Source: an uncultured Alphaproteobacteria bacterium
Lineage (GTDB): Bacteria; Pseudomonadota; Alphaproteobacteria; Methylaequorales; Methylaequoraceae
Length of the DNA: 35,467 bases
Direction of reading: 5' to 3'
Assembly (NCBI GenBank): GCA_902542925.1
Contig: CACBWF010000007.1
Coordinates: forward strand, 1-35,467
In this document: positions 7,606 through 15,249 of the stretch, piece by piece
Position numbering within the stretch: the first letter of the stretch is position 1
Layout of the letters: each line of letters starts with the position of its first letter
Position numbers and translations under genes: made by a program
Notes under the pieces: model-generated
Database searches by the model: none
What the model saw: the letters and a program-made list of their open reading frames with translations, nothing else
Told to the model about the DNA's origin: nothing

Positions 7606-7929
7606 TTACATTACAGACCTCTTTAACGCATCATATATCTTCATATTCTTGTAGAAGTTTTTGTTGGGTTTAACTTTTGTTTCTAACCATTTTTCTAACA
7701 ACAAAAGATATTCAAAACCTCTTTTTGCATCTTGTAGTTTGTCGTCTATTTCTTTGTATTGTTCATTCAACTCTGGTCGTATGTTTTCGTTTCCTGTTTC
7801 TAAATACTCATCAATAATAATCTGATTGATGTTGTATAAATCACTTTCAAGTTCTGTAATCTTATTCTGTCGTTCTATAACTAAATCATTCCAAATATCC
7901 CAAGAAACACTATATTTGTGTTTGGACAT
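7606..7929 (-). CDS. Hypothetical coiled-coil-like protein (107 aa)
   Basis: ORF with AAGGAAAG RBS; heptad-like ITELESDLYNINQIIIDEYLE. Confidence 0.7.
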   Translation of the reverse strand: MSKHKYSVSWDIWNDLVIERQNKITELESDLYNINQIIIDEYLETGNENIRPELNEQYKEIDDKLQDAKRGFEYLLLLEKWLETKVKPNKNFYKNMKIYDALKRSVM

Positions 7930-7971
7930 TTTCTCTTTCCTTATTTTGTATTCTAAAGAATCATCTAACCC

Positions 7972-8446
7972 AAAATCACTTGCGTGATTTTACTTCGTCA
8001 AATCAAGTTTATTTTTATTTTGTTAAGGGATTAAATCTTGTGGAAGTTTCTTGCAGACATAGAGAACCTTATGCAAGGTTCATCTACGAAAGAACTTGTG
8101 TTTAGTTCCCATTAACATATTCAGTTAGAGCAACTTATTTACATAAGATGAGTTTGGAAGTCCGATTATAACTTTTACACTCTTGATACTTCGGTGAGAG
8201 GTCTAACTGCAAACTGAAATACAGTTAGTTCTCTGATAGTTTTCTATCGTCTTTTCTAATAATGTTTAGACACCATTTTAGTTTGGGTGTTTCATAATAA
8301 AAATATTGCAACCTATCTTACGACACTCTGGTAGTCGCAACCCTTAAAATAAAATAGGTAATCATCAACTTGGGTTTTGGACACCACCCAGATGATTATG
8401 AACAGTTTGATTTAATGAAAGGAGAAACCATTTTTAACATTTTCTC
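7972..8446. ncRNA. ORF-free, hairpin-rich block; candidate large structured RNA (strand unresolved)
   Basis: No ORF of 60 aa or more in this interval, in an otherwise gene-dense island. Consecutive stems include AAAATCAC/GTGATTTT (7972-7991), GAACCTT/AAGGTTC (8064-8081) nested in AAGTTTCTT/AAGAACTT, CTAACTG/CAGTTAG (8203-8228), GATAG/CTATC (8235-8248), and TAATCATC+TGGGT/ACCCA+GATGATTA (8359-8398). Confidence 0.4.
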
Positions 8447-8509
8447 ATAGTCCATAATCATCTATAACTATTTATAAAAGTTGTGAGTCTAATGTGAGTT
8501 TTTTTTTCA

Positions 8510-8533
8510 AATAGTGTTCCCCCAGTTGCATAT
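8510..8533. repeat. Island repeat element copy D (degenerate)
   Basis: AATAGTGTTCCCCCAGTTGCATAT, same orientation as copies A-C; no convincing -10 box beside it. Confidence 0.6.
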
Positions 8534-8554
8534 AGAACAAATGATGAACAAACA

Positions 8555-8587
8555 AAAGTGTATTGAAAGTGTATTGAAAGTGTATTG
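8555..8587. repeat. Three perfect tandem copies of 11-bp AAAGTGTATTG
   Basis: 8555-8565, 8566-8576 and 8577-8587 are identical. Confidence 0.9.
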
Positions 8588-8659
8588 AACTTATTGCACT
8601 ATTGTTTCCCTTATTTTCTGTTGAGTGAATCCTCTGAAACCCTTTGTGAGTCTCCCTAA

Positions 8660-8691
8660 AACAAACAAGGGGTGACAATCGCCACCCCTTG
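8660..8691 (-). terminator. Intrinsic terminator of the tmRNA gene
   Basis: CAAGGGGTG (8666-8674) / CACCCCTTG (8683-8691) followed on the minus strand by TTTGTTTT. Confidence 0.8.
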
Positions 8692-8926
8692 CCGATGAGA
8701 CTTCTGTTGCCCGGCGTCTCACAGCCGCGCTTACCTAATATTTAAGCAGCGAGTACCATTTCATTATCGTTGGCACTTATTATGTTTTAGTCCAATAACG
8801 ACGGAACTACACCGAGCAAAGTTTTGATAATTCCACGCACGTCGATCCTATATCGCCCCCTTTAAACTATGGTGGAGGCGCCGGGTACCGCCCCCGGGTC
8901 CGCCTCGATTCCTCATCAAACATTTA
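8690..8926 (-). ncRNA. ssrA: Two-piece (circularly permuted) alphaproteobacterial tmRNA; outer ends approximate
   Basis: Acceptor piece on the minus strand: GGACCCGGGGGCGGTACCCGGCGCCTCCACCA (ending at 8870), T-stem CCGGG/CCCGG. Coding piece begins GGGGGCGATATAGGATCGACG (from 8860). The 7-bp acceptor stem contains the G3-U70 pair. Tag reading frame GCCAACGATAATGAAATGGTACTCGCTGCTTAA (8774-8742) = ANDNEMVLAA. Confidence 0.95.
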
Positions 8927-9025
8927 TTGCTATAGCTGAAAAATCAGCACTTTAAGAATATATTAAAAAAAAAAAAATTAAAGAATATTATTTTTGTATT
9001 TGTTTTTTCAAACAAAAAAGTTTTA

Positions 9026-9964
9026 ATGTTGATGATGGAACAGAAAAAAAAAAATCTTGATCAAATTAATAAGATCAGAAAAAACACTAACACTACTAGA
9101 AGAGCTACAGTAAAAAAAATTGAAAATATTTTATATAAAAGTTTTAAGGTTTTAGATAAAGGTTTTATTAGAGTAATTGATTACATGGGAGATGATAGCT
9201 CAATAGTCCAAGCTGCTAGAGTTTCATATGGCAAGGGTACAAAAAAAATAAATCAAGATAAAAATCTTATAAATTACCTTATAAGTCATAGGCATTCTAC
9301 ACCTTTTGAAATGAATGAAATTAAATTTCATGTTAAATTACCAATTTTTGTAGCTAGACAGTGGATAAGACATAGAACAGCTAATGTTAACGAATATTCG
9401 GCGAGATATTCAATTTTAGATAGTGAGTTTTATATACCTAACAAAAAAAATATGCAGGCACAATCAAAATCAAACAATCAAGGAAGAGAACAACAACTTA
9501 ATGACATAGAATCAAAACAGTATCTTGGTATAATAAAGAAAAACTCAAAGCATGCATTTAGTGACTATAGAGAATTGTTGAATGAAGATGACGGCGGAAA
9601 AACTCTTGATAAAAATAAGAATGGTGTTGCACGAGAACTCGCAAGAATGGTTCTTCCACTGAATGCCTATACTGAGTGGTATTGGAAGATTGATCTTCAC
9701 AATCTCATGCATTTTTTGTCATTGAGATTTGATTATCATGCTCAATATGAAATTAGAGTGTATGCGGAAGTAATGCTTGATATTCTGAAAAAATGGGTTC
9801 CACTAACTTATGAAGCATTTATTTCACACAGATTAGAAAATATAAGTTTATCAAAACATGGGATTGAGTTTATTAAAAACTTAATTCACGGTAAGAAAAA
9901 TAATAAAATTAAAATTTCAAAAAGAGAAGAAGATGAATTGAAAAAAAAATTTGGTATTATATGA
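9026..9964 (+). CDS. thyX: Flavin-dependent thymidylate synthase
   Basis: ThyX motif [15 protein letters not shown]; the exact start may be downstream of the ORF-track Met. Confidence 0.95.
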   Translation: MLMMEQKKKNLDQINKIRKNTNTTRRATVKKIENILYKSFKVLDKGFIRVIDYMGDDSSIVQAARVSYGKGTKKINQDKNLINYLISHRHSTPFEMNEIKFHVKLPIFVARQWIRHRTANVNEYSARYSILDSEFYIPNKKNMQAQSKSNNQGREQQLNDIESKQYLGIIKKNSKHAFSDYRELLNEDDGGKTLDKNKNGVARELARMVLPLNAYTEWYWKIDLHNLMHFLSLRFDYHAQYEIRVYAEVMLDILKKWVPLTYEAFISHRLENISLSKHGIEFIKNLIHGKKNNKIKISKREEDELKKKFGII

Positions 9965-9967
9965 ATT

Positions 9968-10753
9968 TTATTCAAAAGTAATTTTTGTATTATTCGATTT
10001 ACTGTCTTTTTTGAGATATTTAAGAAAATTATCAATAACCTTATCATAAACTAAAAAAGACTGGCTTTTCTTATCTGTTACTACAGGTTTTCCAAGATCG
10101 GAATGAGTAGTTATTTCAGGCAAAATTGGTATCTGTCCTAAAAAAGGAATCTTTTGTTTTCTTGATTCATTTAAACCGCCATCTTTACCAAAAATATAAA
10201 TTTTTTTATTGCCTTGTTTTAAAAAACTCATATTTTCAATTATTCCTGTTATTTCAACATTTACTCTTTTAAACATGTTTATAGCTTTTCTTACATCTAC
10301 AAGTGAAATGTCTTGAGGAGTGGTCACTACAACAGCTCCACTAATGCTTAATGATTGAGACAAAGACAATTGAATATCCCCAGTACCAGGTGGTAAATCT
10401 ATTATCAAAAAATCCAATTCACCCCAGGCAATATCAGTTAACATTTGATTGAGAGCTCTAACAACCATAGCTCCTCTCCAGATTATTGGTTTTTCTTCAT
10501 CAATAAGATTACCTATTGACATTGACTTGATGCCATATTTTTCAAAAGGTAAAATTTTTTTTTCTTTACTAATTTCTGGTTTTTCATTTATTTTAAGCAT
10601 CTTTGGTATCGAGGGACCGTATATGTCAGCATCAAGTAAGCCAACTTTAAATTTCTTTTGGGATAAGCATATTGCTAAGTTAGTTGAAACTGTTGACTTT
10701 CCAACACCTCCTTTACCTGAACCTACAACAATAATATTTTTTATATTTTTCAA
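9968..10753 (-). CDS. mrp: Mrp/ApbC-type P-loop ATPase (iron-sulfur carrier family)
   Basis: GSGKGGVGKST deviant Walker A, DADIYGPSIP, LIIDLPPGTGD. Confidence 0.92.
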   Translation of the reverse strand: MKNIKNIIVVGSGKGGVGKSTVSTNLAICLSQKKFKVGLLDADIYGPSIPKMLKINEKPEISKEKKILPFEKYGIKSMSIGNLIDEEKPIIWRGAMVVRALNQMLTDIAWGELDFLIIDLPPGTGDIQLSLSQSLSISGAVVVTTPQDISLVDVRKAINMFKRVNVEITGIIENMSFLKQGNKKIYIFGKDGGLNESRKQKIPFLGQIPILPEITTHSDLGKPVVTDKKSQSFLVYDKVIDNFLKYLKKDSKSNNTKITFE

Positions 10754-10849
10754 AGCTTTATATTTTGTATAAATATGAAATAATTACTTTGCATGATTAA
10801 AACAATTCTTATATAAAAATGAAACATAAATTTTAATTGGAGTAAATTA

Positions 10850-11980
10850 ATGGTTTGGTCGCCAAATGATGGAGATAATCAAAGCCCATGGGGAAGTGGC
10901 AGCGGAGGCAACAACAAGAAGGGATCTAGAAAAGGTAATGGTTCATTTGATCCTGGTGATTATGATGATATTTTGAAAAATATTCAAAATAGGTTTAAAT
11001 CTATGTTCCCTAAGAATTCTTCCTCAAACCTTTTGGTTTTAGTTGTAATAGTGGGATTATTTTGGTTAGCCAGTGGTTTTTACAGAGTTGGGACCGATGA
11101 ACAGGGTGTTGTGGTTAGATTCGGAAAATATGTTAGAACATCAGAACCTGGATTACATTACCATTTACCTCTTCCTATTGAGAGTGTGTCAAAACCAAAA
11201 GTTACTAAAGTAAATAGGATTGAGGTAGGTTTTAGAAATTCTCAGAGCCAATTTAGTCAAAATTCACAAACAAGACAAGTCCCTGAGGAAGCGCTAATGC
11301 TTACAGGTGATGAAAACATTGTTGATTTAAATTTCACAATTTTTTGGATCATAAATGACGCGAAGGATTTTTTATTTAATGTGAGAAACCCTGAAGCAAC
11401 TATTAAAAGTATTGGAGAAAGTGTTATGAGGGAAAAAATTGGCCAAACACCGATTGACCCAATCCTTGCCGAAGGTAAATCTATAGTTGAGGAAGATGCC
11501 AAACTAAAGTTGCAGAATGTTCTTGATTATTATAAATCTGGAATTTTAGTTACTCAAGTGCAACTCCAAAAAGCCGACCCCCCAGAAAACGTTATAGATT
11601 CGTACAGAGATGTTCAAAGGGCAAAAACTGACGAACAAAAACTAATTAATGAGGCTCAAGCTTATAGAAATGACATAATTCCAAAAGCCAGAGGTCAAGC
11701 TGAAAAACTGATTCAAGAATCAGAGGCATATAAAAAAGAAGTTGTTTCAAAAGCAAAAGGTGAAGCTGAGAGGTTTATTTCGGTTTATAACTCCTATAAA
11801 GATTCAAAGGATGTTACTAGAAAAAGAATTTATTTAGAGACACTCGAACAGACACTGGGAAAAATTGATAAAGTCATTGTTGATAAAGACGCAGGTAGTG
11901 GAATCGTTCCATATCTTCCTCTACCAGAATTAAAAAAAAGATCTAATGTAATTAAAGGTATAGATGATGAAGACAACTAA
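10850..11980 (+). CDS. hflK: HflK, SPFH-domain FtsH modulator
   Basis: Gly-rich N-terminus, single TM, YRVGTDEQGVVVRFGKYVRTSEPGLHYHLP; followed by hflC. Confidence 0.95.
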   Translation: MVWSPNDGDNQSPWGSGSGGNNKKGSRKGNGSFDPGDYDDILKNIQNRFKSMFPKNSSSNLLVLVVIVGLFWLASGFYRVGTDEQGVVVRFGKYVRTSEPGLHYHLPLPIESVSKPKVTKVNRIEVGFRNSQSQFSQNSQTRQVPEEALMLTGDENIVDLNFTIFWIINDAKDFLFNVRNPEATIKSIGESVMREKIGQTPIDPILAEGKSIVEEDAKLKLQNVLDYYKSGILVTQVQLQKADPPENVIDSYRDVQRAKTDEQKLINEAQAYRNDIIPKARGQAEKLIQESEAYKKEVVSKAKGEAERFISVYNSYKDSKDVTRKRIYLETLEQTLGKIDKVIVDKDAGSGIVPYLPLPELKKRSNVIKGIDDEDN

Positions 11981-12833
11981 GGTATTAATTTATTCAATTT
12001 TATTTGTTTCTTTTTTGGTAGTATTAAATGGTATATTTACCATGAAAGAAACTCAACAGGGTTTGGTACTCCAATTTGGTGACCCAAAAAGAGTTATACA
12101 AAAATCTGGTTTACATATTAAGATTCCTTTTATTCAGAATGTTGTAAGGTATGATAATAGAATATTAGAATACAATCTTCCAATTGAAGAAGTTATTGCT
12201 GTAGATAAAAAAAGAATTTTAATTGATTCTTTTGCAAGATTTAAAATAATCGATCCTTTAGAGTTTTACAAAACAGTTGGTAACGAAGCTAATGTTAGAA
12301 ATAGATTAAACTCAAATGTAATTTCTTCCTTGAGAAGAGTAGTTGGAAGAGTAACTCTTGATGAGCTACTATCATCTGAGAGAAGCAACATCATGGATAG
12401 AATACAAATTGAGGTTAACGATTCAGCACAAAGGTTTGGTATTGAAGTTGTAGATGTAAGAATAAGAAGAGCAGATTTACCAGAAGCAAATAGCCAAGCG
12501 ATTTTTGACAGAATGATTAGTGAAAGGGTTAAAGAAGCTAAAGAATTTAGAGCAAAAGGTGCTGAGCAGGCTCAAATTATTCGTGCTGAAGCCGATAAAG
12601 AAAAAACAGTTTTATTAGCAGAGGCTACTAGAAAAAGTGAAATACTTAGAGGTGAGGGAGAATCAGAATCAATTGCTATTTATGCTGACGCTTTTGAAAG
12701 AGATTCTGGTTTCTATTCTTTTTACAGATCTATGCAAGCATACAAAAATGTTTTAGGAGAAGATGGTACAACCATGATTTTATCACCTGATAGCCAATTT
12801 TTAGAATTTTTTAATAATTCTCGAGGTCAATAG
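11964..12833 (+). CDS. hflC: HflC, SPFH-domain FtsH modulator
   Basis: ETQQGLVLQFGDPKRVIQKSGLHIKIPF...DVRIRRADLPEANSQAIFDRMISER. Confidence 0.95.
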   Translation: MMKTTKVLIYSILFVSFLVVLNGIFTMKETQQGLVLQFGDPKRVIQKSGLHIKIPFIQNVVRYDNRILEYNLPIEEVIAVDKKRILIDSFARFKIIDPLEFYKTVGNEANVRNRLNSNVISSLRRVVGRVTLDELLSSERSNIMDRIQIEVNDSAQRFGIEVVDVRIRRADLPEANSQAIFDRMISERVKEAKEFRAKGAEQAQIIRAEADKEKTVLLAEATRKSEILRGEGESESIAIYADAFERDSGFYSFYRSMQAYKNVLGEDGTTMILSPDSQFLEFFNNSRGQ

Positions 12834-12838
12834 TAGCC

Positions 12839-14299
12839 ATGTCAAGCTTACCTAAAGTTTTATTTATACTAACTACATTTTTGTTTCTACAATTTGGGGA
12901 ATCATATTCACACCCTTCATCTGATGAGTTTGCTGACCTAGTTGAAAATTTATCCCCTGCTGTTGTAAATGTATTTACTACACAAAAAGCTGAGGACTCA
13001 CCACCTCAGCAACTTCCTTTTGATAACATACCTCCACAATTTAGAGATTTTTTTAAAAACTTTCCTCCAGGATTTGGTCCTGGACAACCTCAGAACCCTG
13101 ATCAGAAAAGAGAACAGCCACAAGCTTTAGGTTCAGGTTTTGTTATTGATCCAGATGGATACATTGTTACAAATCACCACGTGATTGCTCAAGCAAATGA
13201 AATAAAAGTTAAATTTCAAGATGATTCTGAACTATCAGCAGAGTTGATCGGTCAAGATAAATTAACCGATCTAGCTTTACTCAAGGTGAAATCAAAAAAA
13301 CCTTTAAAATTTGTAAAGTTTGCAGATTCTGATAAAGCAAGAGTTGGCCATTCAGTGATTGCTATTGGAAATCCCTTTGGTCTCGGGGGTACTGTTACAT
13401 CAGGTATAATTTCTGCTTTTAATAGAGATATAAATTCCGGACCATACGATAGTTTTATACAAACAGATGCATCGATAAATAAGGGTAATTCAGGTGGTCC
13501 ATTATTCAATATAAATGGAGATGTTGTAGGAATAAATTCTGCAATTTTTTCTCCGTCTGGTGGTAGTGTGGGAATAGGTTTCTCAATTCCGTCTAATTTA
13601 GCTAAACCAATTATTGAACAACTAAGAAAGTTTGGAAAAACTCAAAGGGGTTGGCTTGGTGTTAGAATTCAAGAGGTCACTCCAGAAATAGCTGAAAGTT
13701 TAGGTTTAAAAGAAAGCGATGGCGTTCTTATCTCAATGGTAAATCCAGGAGAGCCGGCTGAAAAAGCTGGTATTAAAGCGGGTGATGTAATTTTAAATTT
13801 TAACGGAAAAAAAATCAAAAATGTAAGAGACCTTCAACGAATAGTTGCTGAAGCAGCTGTGTCAAGTTCTGCAAAAGTTGATGTGTGGAGAGACAAGAAA
13901 ATTAAAAAATTTAAAGTAAAACTAGCAGAACGCGAAAAATTTGACGATCAAGCAAAGATTGATCAAAAAAAAGACTCCACCGAAAAGACTAATCAAGAAT
14001 ATGAAATTGATCAAGTTGGACTGAGATTAAAAGATCTTACAGATTTTCTAAGAGATCAATATAATATTGATGAAAGTGTTTCTGGCTCTGTAGTAACTGG
14101 AGTAAAAAATAACTCTCCGGCATCAAATGCTGGATTGAGTGTTGGAAATGTAATTTCTCAAGTATCGCAAAAAAAAATAACTTCTGCAAAACAAGCAAAA
14201 CAAATTTTTGATGATGCCGTAAAAAGAAATATGGACTCAGTTCTTGTGCAAATTTATCAGAATGGTTTCCCTCGGTTTATTCCACTAAAGTTAAAATAA
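12839..14299 (+). CDS. Periplasmic Do-family serine protease (DegP/DegQ-like)
   Basis: Signal peptide; trypsin-like triad TNHHV / DLALLKV / GNSGGPL; two PDZ domains. Confidence 0.93.
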   Translation: MSSLPKVLFILTTFLFLQFGESYSHPSSDEFADLVENLSPAVVNVFTTQKAEDSPPQQLPFDNIPPQFRDFFKNFPPGFGPGQPQNPDQKREQPQALGSGFVIDPDGYIVTNHHVIAQANEIKVKFQDDSELSAELIGQDKLTDLALLKVKSKKPLKFVKFADSDKARVGHSVIAIGNPFGLGGTVTSGIISAFNRDINSGPYDSFIQTDASINKGNSGGPLFNINGDVVGINSAIFSPSGGSVGIGFSIPSNLAKPIIEQLRKFGKTQRGWLGVRIQEVTPEIAESLGLKESDGVLISMVNPGEPAEKAGIKAGDVILNFNGKKIKNVRDLQRIVAEAAVSSSAKVDVWRDKKIKKFKVKLAEREKFDDQAKIDQKKDSTEKTNQEYEIDQVGLRLKDLTDFLRDQYNIDESVSGSVVTGVKNNSPASNAGLSVGNVISQVSQKKITSAKQAKQIFDDAVKRNMDSVLVQIYQNGFPRFIPLKLK

Positions 14300-14301
14300 A
14301 C

Positions 14302-15222
14302 TTGTTTGAAAAGGTTTTTATAATAGGTGGTGCTACCTCTTCAAATAAAACAGATTTGGCGATTAAAATTGCAAATGAAGTACCTTCTGTAGTCATTAAT
14401 GCTGACAGTATGCAAGTTTACCAGGACTTGGAGATTCTATCAAATAGACCTTCTAAAACTGAATTAGAAGGTATTGAAAATAAGTTATTTGGTGTTATAG
14501 AAACCCCAAATTCAGCAGATTTGGGATGGTGGTCAAAATCTGCTCAAATTGAGATTACAAAAGCTCAAATAAAAAATAAAGTTCCTATTATAGTTGGCGG
14601 AACAGGTTTATATCTAAGAAGTTTAGAAAAAAATATTTCCTATGTTCCGAAAATTAACGAAAAGATAAGAATACGAATAAAGGAAACATATTCAAAAAAA
14701 GGTTTAGAATACCTATATGACTTGTTAAGAAAAAAAGATTATTTAATATCACAAAAAATACACCATAAAGATAAGCATAGGATTTTTAGAGCTTTAGAGG
14801 TAAAAATTGGAACTGGTAAGAGCCTTAATTATTGGAGAGAAAAAAAAGCTTCAAAAAATATTGATAATTATATTTTTATAATTTTAGAAACTTCTAGGGA
14901 TACACTTTACAAAAATATTAATCAAAGATTCGAAAAGATGGTAGAAAAAGGTTTAGTTAAGGAGGTAAAAAGTTTTATAAACAAAAAGGTTAGTTCAGAT
15001 CATCCCATTAATAAAATGATTGGATTAAAACACATTAAAAGATTTATTTTAGGAGAAATTAATCTAGATGAAGCGATTAGTTTAAGTCAAAGAGACAGTA
15101 GAAGGTATGCTAAAAGACAAATTACATGGTTTAAACATCAACCACAAAATGCTATTCATTTTTCTTATTCTGATGCTTATAATTATTTAAAAAAAAATTT
15201 ATATTATTTTTTAGATGTTTAA
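14302..15222 (+). CDS. miaA: tRNA dimethylallyltransferase
   Basis: GGATSSNKTDLAIKIA, NADSMQVYQDLEILSNRPS, VGGTGLYLRSL; TTG start. Confidence 0.93.
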   Translation: MFEKVFIIGGATSSNKTDLAIKIANEVPSVVINADSMQVYQDLEILSNRPSKTELEGIENKLFGVIETPNSADLGWWSKSAQIEITKAQIKNKVPIIVGGTGLYLRSLEKNISYVPKINEKIRIRIKETYSKKGLEYLYDLLRKKDYLISQKIHHKDKHRIFRALEVKIGTGKSLNYWREKKASKNIDNYIFIILETSRDTLYKNINQRFEKMVEKGLVKEVKSFINKKVSSDHPINKMIGLKHIKRFILGEINLDEAISLSQRDSRRYAKRQITWFKHQPQNAIHFSYSDAYNYLKKNLYYFLDV

Positions 15223-15249
15223 TAAAAATATTTGGTTTATTTTAATAAT

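Noticed and set aside
8555-8587. CRISPR-like array
   Set aside because: The 11-bp units are contiguous with no spacers, and there are no cas genes.
8472-8678. 68-aa minus-strand ORF
   Set aside because: Covers the tmRNA terminator, tandem repeats and element D; not a plausible protein.
15223-15249. Attenuator or leader peptide for the ilv operon
   Set aside because: The spacer after miaA is only ~27 bp, with no leader ORF or terminator structure.
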